A stretch of DNA of 10,273 bases from Roseburia sp. (GCA_030844625.1 JAUUNJ010000065.1:1-10273), one strand, 5' to 3'. Shown: positions 1 to 6,975, counted from the stretch's first letter. A program made the numbers and translations. The notes: a model not told the origin generated them from the sequence alone.

Positions 1-219
1 AGCCAATCCCTGAGTAGATTTTCTGACAGTATAAATGTTCATTCTATTGGTTCCTGCACCGATAACACCACGCAGACCTGCTGTTCCGAATTCAAGCTCT
101 GTATAAAATCTGTCTTCAATTTCTTTTTCATCGTCTTTAATTGCTTCCAGTTCCGCTTTTGTTTCCGCATCATAATATGGATTTGTTAACCATTCATTAT
201 ATAATTCTTTGTAGCTCAT
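1..219 (-). CDS. pgcA: Phosphoglucomutase/phosphomannomutase family protein, N-terminal fragment
   Basis: This is the first 73 codons of an alpha-phosphohexomutase that continues beyond the left edge. Members interconvert glucose-1-phosphate and glucose-6-phosphate (or the mannose equivalents) in the cytoplasm, linking glycolysis to cell-wall and glycogen precursors. The visible part has the typical acidic N-terminal helix followed by the family signature EFGTAGLRGVIGAGTNRMN (about residues 45-63) and then IYTVRKSTQGLA, which closely resembles the start of B. subtilis PgcA. The catalytic serine and metal-binding motifs lie outside the window, so the substrate cannot be decided. The ATG is preceded by GGAGGTG at 223-230, three bases before the start codon, and by a sigma-A-like promoter at 256-284. 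The gene therefore appears to be transcribed separately from the CotS-like gene upstream. Confidence 0.88.
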   Translation of the reverse strand, partial: MSYKELYNEWLTNPYYDAETKAELEAIKDDEKEIEDRFYTELEFGTAGLRGVIGAGTNRMNIYTVRKSTQGLA

Positions 220-255
220 ATTGCACCTCCAAAGTTTATTTTTTCATTTGGAATA

Positions 256-284
256 ATTATAATACAAAACATCTGCAATTGGAA
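256..284 (-). promoter_or_regulatory. Candidate sigma-A promoter for pgcA
   Basis: A perfect -10 box TATAAT (256-261, minus strand) lies 17 bases from a weak -35 TTCCAA (279-284). The start codon is about 37 bases beyond the -10 box, which leaves room for a short leader with GGAGGTG. The sequence TTGGAATAAT (plus-strand reading) occurs twice, at 248-257 and 279-288, one copy touching the -10 and the other covering the -35. Confidence 0.5.
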
Positions 285-291
285 TAATAAA

Positions 292-323
292 AAAACATTT
301 TCAGTGCTTTTTTTAAATGTTTT
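292..323 (-). terminator. AT-rich hairpin at the end of the CotS-like gene
   Basis: A perfect 9-bp inverted repeat (292-300 with 315-323) has a 14-base loop. On the minus strand it overlaps the stop codon of the CotS-like gene and runs into a T-rich tail (TTTTTTTATT). The stem holds only one G-C pair, so it is thermodynamically weak. It is the only terminator-like structure between this gene and the pgcA promoter. Confidence 0.4.
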
Positions 324-1296
324 CAATAAAATTCCATCGCAAATCCTCCTGTTTTTGAAATTGTTTTAATTTATCCTCATTTTTTTCAGAATACCATGCC
401 TTATTTGAATTGTAATAATAATTTATTATTTTCCAAAATTTTTCAGGGTAACGGAACATGATTTTCAACATTTTATATTCTGAGGATGAAATCATGCGCT
501 GGCTGTCATAAATATCTAAAATTTTTTTCCCGATTTCCAGATTCCAGTTATTTTTTTCCATGATTTTTCTCAAAAAATCATATAAATCCTGTATCTGTGG
601 AGCATAATTGATTTTCATCATATTGATCATTACTGTTCTTTCTCCGTCCAATAAAATATTATGATGATTGTAACTTCCATGATTTAAGGACTTATTTCTT
701 AAAGCTGTCTCATATTCCTCCCCATATTCAGATTTTTTCAATTCCTCCAATGCAGATATTGCCTGAGTGTTATATGAACCAATAATTTTTTGCAGTGAAA
801 TTTCAAAATAGTTTTTATTTTTTCGTTTTTTTATATAGTTTTTTATTCTGATGATTTCTTTGTTATGCCTTTCAAATGACTGCAGCATATTCTCTCCCGG
901 ATGAAATCCCTTGTCTTCCTGCCATAACATTTCCGTATTTTTGCAGCATTTATGGAATTTCCCCAATTGCTCTGTTCCTAAACATATATGTTTCATGTTA
1001 TTTATATTACATTCTTCTCCCTCAAACCACCTTTTTAATATATAAGTATATCCATCTTCGCTGACAGATATAAACTTTCCTTCTTTATTTTCAATTACAT
1101 AGTCCGTGTGGAAACCTGAATTTTCCAGATAATTGTACAAAATCTTCATGGTGACCATTTTTTCATTACTGTTATTATACTCCTGAAGAATATATTTACC
1201 CGTAGATGTATCACACCCATAATTTCCTTTGGTCCTGTATGTTCCTTTTATTTCCAGATTATATTGTTCCAGTACCCCCAATGACTTCTCGTTCAT
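313..1296 (-). CDS. CotS-family spore coat protein (kinase-like fold, altered catalytic motif)
   Basis: This 327-residue protein belongs to the CotS/YtaA group of clostridial and bacillar spore coat proteins, which share the aminoglycoside-phosphotransferase/protein-kinase-like fold. Supporting features are the kinase N-lobe region (about 35-90), the C-lobe motif LNHGSYNHHNILL (204-216), and the family C-terminal signatures DLYDFLRKIMEKNNWNLEIG (237-256) and PEKFWKIINYYYNSNKAW (284-301). In active relatives the first motif reads HGDxxxxN; here the catalytic Asp is Ser208, while Asn213 is kept. The usual metal-binding Asp position is Asn225 (INM), a change I recall as common in this family. 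The protein is therefore probably a structural or non-catalytic coat component, made in the mother cell during sporulation. The ATG has GGGAGGGG at about 6 bases. A clear sigma-E or sigma-K promoter was not recognised upstream. Confidence 0.8.
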   Translation of the reverse strand: MNEKSLGVLEQYNLEIKGTYRTKGNYGCDTSTGKYILQEYNNSNEKMVTMKILYNYLENSGFHTDYVIENKEGKFISVSEDGYTYILKRWFEGEECNINNMKHICLGTEQLGKFHKCCKNTEMLWQEDKGFHPGENMLQSFERHNKEIIRIKNYIKKRKNKNYFEISLQKIIGSYNTQAISALEELKKSEYGEEYETALRNKSLNHGSYNHHNILLDGERTVMINMMKINYAPQIQDLYDFLRKIMEKNNWNLEIGKKILDIYDSQRMISSSEYKMLKIMFRYPEKFWKIINYYYNSNKAWYSEKNEDKLKQFQKQEDLRWNFIENI

Positions 1297-1323
1297 TCTC
1301 TGCCCCTCCCATACGTCTTTACC

Positions 1324-1386
1324 GCATTATGGCAGGCTGACTTCTATTTACTGCAGTTTTCAGAAAGTTTCATTTGCCCATAATGC
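1324..1386 (-). repeat. Inverted repeat in the leader of the CotS-like gene
   Basis: GCATTATGGCA (1324-1334) is mirrored by TGCCCATAATGC (1375-1386): 11 paired bases with one bulged base, around a 40-base loop. It lies in the 195-base gap between the cca stop codon and the CotS-like start, about 30 bases before that start. It could be an RNA stem in the leader or a split DNA operator. Nothing else convincing was seen in the gap, neither a terminator for cca nor a clear promoter. Confidence 0.4.
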
Positions 1387-1491
1387 TGCATATATCAGTA
1401 ATACTTGTGTATTTAAACATATGAATATCAAAATAAAGATAGAACAACAAATAATATACAAAAATAACTTTTCCAAACATACACTTTCCTT

Positions 1492-2865
1492 CTAATCCGG
1501 AATTAGTTTCTTTGCTTCTTTTATTAAATTTTCATGGGTATTAAACTGGGGATCGCATAATGTCCTTTCAAGAAGTGCATCCAGTATGTCTCCTATAATG
1601 GAACCGGTAGGACAACCCATCCCAATTAAATCTTTTCCTGTAATGTTCAGTTCTTTTGTAGAGGTACATATATTGTCTCTCATAATAAGTTCAAACTGTT
1701 CACAGGTATATAAATAACCCTCATATCCCTTTTCTTTTCCATAATCACTTTTTCCCTGAAAATCAGCGTATACCAGTTGAAGATATTCTTTATAAATGTC
1801 TTTTCCTATCTTGTTTACACTCCGGCGTACCGCTTCCGTTGTGCATCCCTGTTCCGTAGGTCTGTCATCATGACAGGCAATTAATCTGGATGCCGTTTTT
1901 ATTGTTTTATTATCCATTTTCAAACGTCTCATGATTTTCGGTGCCATTTCACTTCCTGCCAGAGCATGTCCCTTAAAATGAGTCCTCCCATTTTTCTTAT
2001 CTATGAACATCACATCCGGCTTCGCCACATCATGAAATAATGCTGTCCAACGCATCAGCCTTGTCTTTGGAACATTTTCCACTACTTTTACTGTATGCTC
2101 CCCCACATTGTATTTGTGGTATGGTGTATTTTGGGGACATTCCATCATTCTGTCGAACTCGGGCAGTATCACTTTAGTAATTCCTGCGTTATAAGCGGTT
2201 ATGAGCTTATCCGGATGATCTGATAAAATCAATTTTTCAAGCTCCGTCTGAATTCTTTCTGCACTGATATATTTCAGGGTGGGCGACATTTTTTCTGCCG
2301 CCTTCATTGTTTCATTGTCTATTTCAAATCCTAATTGTGCAGAAAACCGAACCGCCCGCAATATTCTAAGAGCATCTTCTCCAAATCTTTCCTCCGGTTT
2401 TCCTACACACCTTATCAGCTTCTTTTCAAGATCACCCATTCCGTCAAACGCATCTACAAGCCCCACTGTAGGATTATATGCCATTGCATTAATTGTAAAA
2501 TCCCTGCGTCTCAAATCTTCAACAAGATCAGCAGTAAACTCTACCGACTCCGGATGTCTGCTGTCATTATACTCACCGTCTATTCTGTAAGTGGTTACTT
2601 CGTATCCCACTCCTTTCATCATCACCGTTACTGTTCCATGTTGAATTCCCGTATCCAGGGTTTTATGGAACAGATTTTTTACCTGTTGCGGCAGTGCGGA
2701 TGTGGTAATATCCCAATCCTGAGGATTTCGGTTTAAAATCGTATCCCGGACACATCCTCCCACTGCAAATGCTTCAAAGCCATTCTGCTCTAATATGCTG
2801 ATAATCAGTTTCACGCTGTTTGGAATATTTATTTTAAATTCTTTATTTCCGTTATATTGAATCAT
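1492..2865 (-). CDS. cca: CCA tRNA nucleotidyltransferase with HD domain
   Basis: This class II nucleotidyltransferase adds or repairs the 3'-CCA end of tRNAs in the cytoplasm, using CTP and ATP without a template. In the 457-residue product the order is: GGCVRD (36-41) for nucleotide binding, the metal-binding QDWDIT with Asp50 and Asp52, RRDFTINAMAYN (120-131), the base-selecting EDALR (163-167), and ERIQTEL (203-209). A C-terminal HD phosphohydrolase-like domain follows, with GEHTVK (255-260) and HDVAKPD (278-284). The length and HD tail fit the Firmicutes form. Whether it adds all of CCA or only part cannot be told from motifs alone. The start has TAGGAGA at 8 bases. The gene follows the mocR stop by 47 bases with no hairpin between, so the two are probably co-transcribed. 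Confidence 0.95.
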   Translation of the reverse strand: MIQYNGNKEFKINIPNSVKLIISILEQNGFEAFAVGGCVRDTILNRNPQDWDITTSALPQQVKNLFHKTLDTGIQHGTVTVMMKGVGYEVTTYRIDGEYNDSRHPESVEFTADLVEDLRRRDFTINAMAYNPTVGLVDAFDGMGDLEKKLIRCVGKPEERFGEDALRILRAVRFSAQLGFEIDNETMKAAEKMSPTLKYISAERIQTELEKLILSDHPDKLITAYNAGITKVILPEFDRMMECPQNTPYHKYNVGEHTVKVVENVPKTRLMRWTALFHDVAKPDVMFIDKKNGRTHFKGHALAGSEMAPKIMRRLKMDNKTIKTASRLIACHDDRPTEQGCTTEAVRRSVNKIGKDIYKEYLQLVYADFQGKSDYGKEKGYEGYLYTCEQFELIMRDNICTSTKELNITGKDLIGMGCPTGSIIGDILDALLERTLCDPQFNTHENLIKEAKKLIPD

Positions 2866-2912
2866 CTATCAAATCTCCTACTATCTTTTTCCATGTTTTC
2901 CCCAAAAGATAC

Positions 2913-4304
2913 TTATCCATTCTCTAATGCCTTATCCATAATGTCTAATGCTCTTTCTAATTTTTTCTCTTCCACAGCGGAATAGTTTATTATAAATTTA
3001 TGTCTGAATTCTTCTAAATTATTATAGCAATACTCTGAAACGCTGGATATTTTTATATCATGCTCTCTTAAGGTTTTCACAAATTTCTCATCATCCATTT
3101 TATCCTTTATTCCCAGAATAAAATGAAGTCCGGCATTTTCTTCCTCAATGGTTACCTTGGAATAAATTGGCGACTGTTTAATGGCATTAATTATCCTGTT
3201 CCGATAATCTTTATAATAGTTTCTCATTCGGTTAATGTGTCTCTCGTAATATCCTTTTCTTATAAAATTAGCAAGGGTATATTGCTCAAAACTGGAAACT
3301 GTACTGGAATAAAAACCCAGCCTTTTATTGAATTTTCCCATTAATTTATCAGGCAGAACCATATATGCAATTCGAATGGACGGTGCCAGTGTCTTGGAAA
3401 AAGTATTCATATAAATTACCCTTCTGCCATCAATTCCAGCCATTGCAGGTATAGGTCTTCCCGAAAATCTAAATTCACTGTCATAATCATCTTCTATGAT
3501 ATAGCTTTTATTTTCGGATGCCCAGTTTAACAACTGATGCCTTCTTCCAACAGGCATAACCCGGCCGGTAGGAAAGTGATGAGAAGGCGAAATATGAACC
3601 GCACTCACATTACATCCTTCAAGATCATTGGTATTTAATCCTTCTTTATCAATTCTCAAATGAAGACACTTTACTCCATTGCTCTCATACACTTTCCCAA
3701 TTTTTTTATATCCCGGGTCTTCCACCGCAATCATTTTATTATGTCCCAGCAATTGGACAATAATACTATATAAATATTCAGTTCCTGCACCAACTATAAT
3801 ATTGTCCGGATTCACATCCATTCCACGAAAATGCTGTAAATGATCTGCTATGGCTTCTCTCAATTCTTTTACCCCATTAGGTGCAGGACTGGTAAGGAAT
3901 GAATTTTCCTGATCCAGAAGTGTCTGTCTCATTACTCTGGACCATGTGGCAAAAGGAAAACTATCATACATAATATGATTGGAATTAAAATCCACCAACC
4001 ACTGCTTTTTCTTTTCCTCCGGCTTTTTCCCTGATTTTATTTCAGGCTCTATATACTGCCGATTGACTTTTCCGGCAAAATATCCTTTTTTCTCCTTCGT
4101 ATAAACATAACCTTCCACCACAAGCTGGGCATAAGCGTTTTCCACTGTGATTACACTGATACCATGATTTCTTGCCATTTCCCGTTTAGACGGAAGTTTT
4201 TCCCCTGCCTTTATTTTCCCCCACAGAATATCATCTCTTATACATTTATACAAATATTCATATAATGATATTTTCTCTCTCTTTTCTAAATCATAGGTAA
4301 GCAT
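2913..4304 (-). CDS. pdxR: MocR/PdxR-family regulator (GntR-type HTH plus aminotransferase-like domain)
   Basis: This 463-residue regulator has a winged helix at about residues 10-75 (GEKLPSKREMARNHGIS, TVENAYAQL, EGYVY), a basic linker, and a fold-type I aminotransferase-like domain. That domain carries EDDYDSEFRF (271-280) and the PLP-lysine motif NTFSKTLAPS, with Lys304 as the expected internal aldimine. MocR proteins of this type bind PLP as effector. PdxR members activate B6 genes and repress themselves. Its divergent neighbour is a pyridoxal/pyridoxamine kinase, which supports that role. I chose the ATG at 4304 because AGAGGA lies 4 bases before it and the family N-terminus usually begins near MLTYDL. 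An in-frame GTG at 4319, five codons upstream, is an alternative and has AGGAG at 11 bases inside a hairpin. cca follows 47 bases downstream. The symbol is assigned by context. Confidence 0.88.
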   Translation of the reverse strand: MLTYDLEKREKISLYEYLYKCIRDDILWGKIKAGEKLPSKREMARNHGISVITVENAYAQLVVEGYVYTKEKKGYFAGKVNRQYIEPEIKSGKKPEEKKKQWLVDFNSNHIMYDSFPFATWSRVMRQTLLDQENSFLTSPAPNGVKELREAIADHLQHFRGMDVNPDNIIVGAGTEYLYSIIVQLLGHNKMIAVEDPGYKKIGKVYESNGVKCLHLRIDKEGLNTNDLEGCNVSAVHISPSHHFPTGRVMPVGRRHQLLNWASENKSYIIEDDYDSEFRFSGRPIPAMAGIDGRRVIYMNTFSKTLAPSIRIAYMVLPDKLMGKFNKRLGFYSSTVSSFEQYTLANFIRKGYYERHINRMRNYYKDYRNRIINAIKQSPIYSKVTIEEENAGLHFILGIKDKMDDEKFVKTLREHDIKISSVSEYCYNNLEEFRHKFIINYSAVEEKKLERALDIMDKALENG

Positions 4305-4321
4305 CTTATCCTCTTTCACCC

Positions 4322-4339
4322 GGACAGGTACTCCTGTCC
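4322..4339 (-). repeat. GC-rich hairpin in the pdxR leader
   Basis: A perfect 7-bp inverted repeat, GGACAGG (4322-4328) and CCTGTCC (4333-4339), has a 4-base loop, which is unusual in this AT-rich region. In the minus-strand transcript it lies 7 bases before the AGAGGA of the chosen pdxR start. It contains AGGAG, which could serve the alternative GTG start, so folding could influence start choice. There is no T-run after it, so it is not a normal terminator. Confidence 0.5.
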
Positions 4340-4359
4340 TGTTCCATAAGTATTGTATC

Positions 4360-4403
4360 TGGTCTTGAAAAATTATTCTAAAATGGTATTATTAACAAGA
4401 CCA
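4360..4403. promoter_or_regulatory. Putative PdxR operator between pdxR and pdxK
   Basis: TGGTCTTG (4360-4367) and its exact reverse complement CAAGACCA (4396-4403) form an 8-bp inverted repeat. A degenerate direct copy, TGGTATT, lies at 4384-4390. Mixed direct and inverted half-sites are typical of MocR-family operators, and a TGG(T)CTA-like core has been reported for the actinobacterial PdxR. The right half-site sits just upstream of the pdxK -10 box and at the expected start point of pdxR transcription. This fits activation of pdxK and self-repression of pdxR. Binding is inferred, not shown. Confidence 0.5.
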
Positions 4404-4410
4404 TATGTGA

Positions 4411-4439
4411 ATTATACTTGATAAAATCTGAAAAGTAAA
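4411..4439 (-). promoter_or_regulatory. Candidate sigma-A promoter for pdxR
   Basis: On the minus strand TTTACT (4434-4439) and TATAAT (4411-4416) are separated by 17 bases. Transcription would begin near 4404, at the edge of the right operator half-site, so bound PdxR could block it. A second, weaker pair lies closer to the gene (TAGAAT 4375-4380, TACAAT 4352-4357, also 17 bases apart). Confidence 0.5.
4413..4418 (+). promoter_or_regulatory. Candidate -10 box of pdxK
   Basis: TATACT on the plus strand overlaps the divergent pdxR -10 box. The sequence 17 bases upstream (TATTAA at 4390-4395) is a poor -35 element, as expected for a promoter that needs an activator. The operator half-site at 4396-4403 lies directly between. 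Transcription would start about 85-90 bases before the pdxK start codon. Confidence 0.35.
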
Positions 4440-4440
4440 C

Positions 4441-4511
4441 GGAGGTTATCTGGATTATAATCTCTGATTATTATTTATGCTGCTGACTCTTGCAGCAGAA
4501 TGGAGATAACT
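4441..4511 (+). promoter_or_regulatory. Structured pdxK leader with a second Shine-Dalgarno and short upstream frame
   Basis: GTTATCT (4445-4451) pairs perfectly with AGATAAC (4504-4510), which overlaps the pdxK ribosome binding site GGAG (4502-4505). Inside lies a hairpin TGCTGC/GCAGCA (4478-4483, 4492-4497). A strong unused GGAGG sits at 4441-4445 and a 10-bp palindrome GATTATAATC at 4453-4462. A ten-codon frame MLLTLAAEWR runs 4477-4509 and stops two bases before the pdxK ATG; it has no good ribosome binding site of its own. Translational control is a possibility only. Confidence 0.35.
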
Positions 4512-5345
4512 ATGAAACGTGTTATGAGCATACAGGATATTTCCTGCATCGGAAAATGTTCCCTTACAGCGGCACTGCCAATAATATCTGCTATGGGCGT
4601 GGAAACTTCCATCGTTCCAACTGCCGTTCTTTCCACCCATACCCAGTTTAGCGGTTTTACATTCCGGGATTTAACCGATGATATGGAATCCATTAAGGAG
4701 CACTGGTTAAAAGAAAATTTTCAATTTGATGCAATTTACACAGGATATTTAGGTTCTGAAAGACAGATTGAAATTGTATCCGATTTTTTTAGTGCTTTTG
4801 GTAACAAAAACAACTATATCGTGGTAGACCCTGCCATGGCTGACAACGGAAAAATGTATCCGGGATTTGATTCCCAGTTTGCGTTAAAGATGGCTTCTCT
4901 ATGCAGAAAAGCTGATATTATTCTGCCAAACATTTCAGAGGCTGCATTTATGTTGGGTGTTCCTTATCCCGGAGAAGATGCTTCAGCAGATGAGATAAAA
5001 GAACTGCTTCTGGGTCTGGCAGAACTGGGTTCTAAAAAAGTAGTTATTACGGGAGTTAAATCTGGTAATCATCAATTAGGTTTTATGGGATATGACACAG
5101 AAACAAAAGAGTTTTTCGATTATTATACAGAGCAGATTGCAATAAAATCCCACGGTACGGGAGATGTGTTTGCCAGCACCTTTACCGGAGCACTGGTGAA
5201 TGATTTCTCCATTTTTGATTCTTTAAAAATTGCTGCCGATTTTACCTGTGCATGTATCCGAAACACCTACAATGATCCGGATTCCGTGAATTATGCCGTT
5301 AATTTTGAGGCAGAAATACCATATCTGCTAAAATTAATAAAATAA
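4512..5345 (+). CDS. pdxK: Pyridoxal/pyridoxamine kinase
   Basis: This 277-residue ribokinase-fold enzyme phosphorylates pyridoxal, pyridoxamine or pyridoxine with ATP in the B6 salvage pathway, in the cytoplasm. It starts with the characteristic MKRVMSIQDISCIGKCSLT and has the substrate-loop region LSTHTQFSGF (40-49), GYLGS (78-82), VDPAMADNGKMY (105-116) and LPNISEAAFMLG (138-149). The anion-hole/catalytic motif HGTGD is at 214-218, with Asp218 the expected base. Family members include PdxY and the clostridial pyridoxamine kinases; the preferred vitamer cannot be read from the sequence. I chose the ATG at 4512 because GGAG lies at 4502-4505. An in-frame ATG at 4500 would overlap that site and add four residues. 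The gene is monocistronic, divergent from pdxR, and ends at a strong hairpin shared with metK. Confidence 0.92.
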   Translation: MKRVMSIQDISCIGKCSLTAALPIISAMGVETSIVPTAVLSTHTQFSGFTFRDLTDDMESIKEHWLKENFQFDAIYTGYLGSERQIEIVSDFFSAFGNKNNYIVVDPAMADNGKMYPGFDSQFALKMASLCRKADIILPNISEAAFMLGVPYPGEDASADEIKELLLGLAELGSKKVVITGVKSGNHQLGFMGYDTETKEFFDYYTEQIAIKSHGTGDVFASTFTGALVNDFSIFDSLKIAADFTCACIRNTYNDPDSVNYAVNFEAEIPYLLKLIK

Positions 5346-5351
5346 ACCATA

Positions 5352-5446
5352 AAAAAGAGGATTTAAGGTTATATAATAAGAATCCAACATGTTTATCAGA
5401 ACATTTGACCTGTTGGAGCAATTTATTATCCTTAACTCCTCTTTTT
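5352..5446. terminator. Long nested hairpin, probable bidirectional terminator of pdxK and metK
   Basis: The outer stem is AAAAAGAGGA/TCCTCTTTTT (5352-5361 with 5437-5446). It continues as TTAAGG/CCTTAA (5363-5368, 5430-5435) and ATAATAA/TTATTAT (5373-5379, 5423-5429). Then come TCCAACA/TGTTGGA (5383-5389, 5411-5417) and an apical TGTT/AACA. Transcripts from either side end in a T-run after the stem, which fits its place between convergent genes. At about 95 bases with several helices it is much longer than a normal intrinsic terminator. Confidence 0.75.
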
Positions 5447-5521
5447 GTGAATATATAATTTTTTGTTTTTTCCTGAATATCAGAAATCTCTTGGAACCGC
5501 TGTGATTTTTAAAGGAAAAAT

Positions 5522-6709
5522 TTATAAATATTCCTTTAGCATATCAGCCTTATCTATTTTTTCCCAAGGCAGGTCAAGATCATTTCTTCCAAAATGTCCG
5601 TAAGCTGCTGTCTGCTTATAAATTGGTCTTCTAAGGTCTAACATCTTGATAATTCCAGCCGGTCTCAAATCAAAGTTTTCACGAATGATTTCCACCAACT
5701 TTTCATCACTTAATTTTCCTGTTCCAAATGTATCCACCATAACTGATGTGGGATAAGCTACACCAATGGCATATGATAACTGAATTTCACACTTTTCCGC
5801 AAGTCCTGCACCAACAATATTCTTTGCAACATATCTTGCTGCATAAGCTGCTGAACGGTCTACCTTTGTACAATCCTTTCCTGAAAAGGCACCGCCGCCG
5901 TGACGGGCATATCCGCCATAGGTATCAACAATAATTTTACGTCCTGTAAGTCCACTGTCTCCATGAGGTCCTCCAATTACAAAACGTCCTGTCGGATTAA
6001 TAAAAAACTTGGTATTTTCATCAACCATATTCTGAGGAAGTACCTCATCAAATACATACTTTTTAATATCCTCATGAATCTGTTCCTGGGTAATATCAGG
6101 ATCATGCTGTGTGGAGAGAACCACTGCATCCAGTCTTGCAGGCTTTCCGTTTTCGTCATACTCTACAGTGACCTGACTTTTTCCGTCCGGTCTAAGATAT
6201 GATAACGTTCCATTCTTTCTGACCTCTGTAAGTTTTCTAGTCAGTTTATGTGCAAGTGAAATAGGATACGGCATCATTTCTTCCGTCTCATTGGTTGCAT
6301 ATCCAAACATCATTCCCTGATCCCCTGCACCAATGGCATCCAGTTCTTCCTCTGTCATTTTATTTTCTTTTGCTTCCAGTGCTCGATCCACACCCATAGC
6401 AATGTCTGCCGACTGCTCATCCAGTGCTGTAATAACGCCACAAGTATCACAATCGAAACCGTATTTGGCTCTGTCATAACCAATTTCTCTGATTGTCTCT
6501 CTGACAACTTTCTGAATATCCACATATCCCTCTGTCGTAATTTCTCCCATTACCAGAACCAGGCCTGTTGTGATGGATGTCTCACAGGCAACACGACTCA
6601 TCGGGTCCTGTCTCATAAGTTCATCTAAAATGGCATCTGAAATCTGATCGCAGATTTTATCAGGATGTCCTTCAGTAACTGATTCGGAAGTAAATAATCT
6701 CTTTTCCAT
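5522..6709 (-). CDS. metK: S-adenosylmethionine synthetase
   Basis: This 395-residue enzyme makes S-adenosylmethionine from methionine and ATP in the cytoplasm, as a homotetramer with two Mg2+ and one K+ per site. All signature regions are intact: [17 protein letters not shown] (10-26) with the ATP-binding His15 and Asp17, the hexapeptide GAGDQG (127-132) in [21 protein letters not shown] (251-259), and the glycine-rich GGGAFSGKD (271-279). Length and order match the bacterial family. The ATG is preceded by AAGGAG at about 7 bases. The gene has a long leader with a SAM-I riboswitch, so SAM should switch off its own synthesis. It ends near the long hairpin shared with convergent pdxK. There is no downstream gene in the same direction within its transcription unit. 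Confidence 0.98.
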   Translation of the reverse strand: MEKRLFTSESVTEGHPDKICDQISDAILDELMRQDPMSRVACETSITTGLVLVMGEITTEGYVDIQKVVRETIREIGYDRAKYGFDCDTCGVITALDEQSADIAMGVDRALEAKENKMTEEELDAIGAGDQGMMFGYATNETEEMMPYPISLAHKLTRKLTEVRKNGTLSYLRPDGKSQVTVEYDENGKPARLDAVVLSTQHDPDITQEQIHEDIKKYVFDEVLPQNMVDENTKFFINPTGRFVIGGPHGDSGLTGRKIIVDTYGGYARHGGGAFSGKDCTKVDRSAAYAARYVAKNIVGAGLAEKCEIQLSYAIGVAYPTSVMVDTFGTGKLSDEKLVEIIRENFDLRPAGIIKMLDLRRPIYKQTAAYGHFGRNDLDLPWEKIDKADMLKEYL

Positions 6710-6734
6710 TTGTTTTCTCCTTTTCTAAATAGTA

Positions 6735-6746
6735 TATCAATTGATA
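6735..6746. repeat. 12-bp palindrome in the metK leader
   Basis: TATCAATTGATA is a perfect 12-base palindrome about 25 bases upstream of the metK start, between the riboswitch terminator and the ribosome binding site. A small hairpin CCCT/AGGG lies next to it at 6755-6765. The rest of the 6710-6827 stretch shows no gene or further motif. A function is not evident; chance is possible in AT-rich DNA. Confidence 0.4.
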
Positions 6747-6827
6747 AGGCGCTCCCCTTTCAGGGAAAAAGTTTACCAATATTTATAGAACTCCTATCTG
6801 GACTTATATTTTACATAATAGCAAAAG

Positions 6828-6850
6828 AAAAATCCGCTCATATCAGCGGA
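6828..6850 (-). terminator. SAM-riboswitch terminator upstream of metK
   Basis: TCCGCT and AGCGGA (6833-6838, 6845-6850) form a 6-bp stem with a 6-base loop, followed on the minus strand by TTTTTCTTTT. The antiterminator is GGACTT (within 6866-6873) pairing with AAGTCC just before the terminator. That pairing overlaps both the aptamer's closing strand and the terminator's first arm. This arrangement gives OFF when SAM is bound. Confidence 0.85.
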
Positions 6851-6870
6851 CTTCATTTCAAGGTATTAAG

Positions 6871-6975
6871 TCCTCTTATTGATCGATTGCTCGCTCAGGC
6901 TGGCACCTTCCTGACTATGTCGGGGTTGCCGTGGCTTCACAGGTCCTTGTACCTCCACCACTCTGAATAAGAGTC
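6871..6975 (-). promoter_or_regulatory. SAM-I (S-box) riboswitch aptamer
   Basis: The P1 helix is CTCTTAT (6967-6973) with ATAAGAG (6873-6879). Between them, on the minus strand, are the conserved S-box elements: GGTGGAGG, GTGAAGCC, ACGGCAACC and GGTGCCAGCCTGAGC. The layout and sequences match the SAM-I class, which binds SAM and terminates transcription of methionine and SAM genes in Firmicutes. Here it controls metK, about 160 bases before the start codon. Confidence 0.95.

Noticed and set aside
1229..1495. Plus-strand open frame of 88 codons across the cca/CotS-like gap
   Set aside because: It lies largely antisense to the CotS-like gene, has no good ribosome binding site and shows low-complexity, Ser/Ile/Lys-rich sequence without any recognisable domain.
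2279..2736. Plus-strand open frames opposite cca
   Set aside because: They are antisense to conserved cca motifs and have Cys/Ser/Ile-rich sequence typical of reverse-strand shadows.
6710..6970. Plus-strand open frame of 86 codons upstream of metK
   Set aside because: It is antisense to the SAM-I riboswitch and its terminator, whose conservation explains the sequence. No ribosome binding site or family match was seen.
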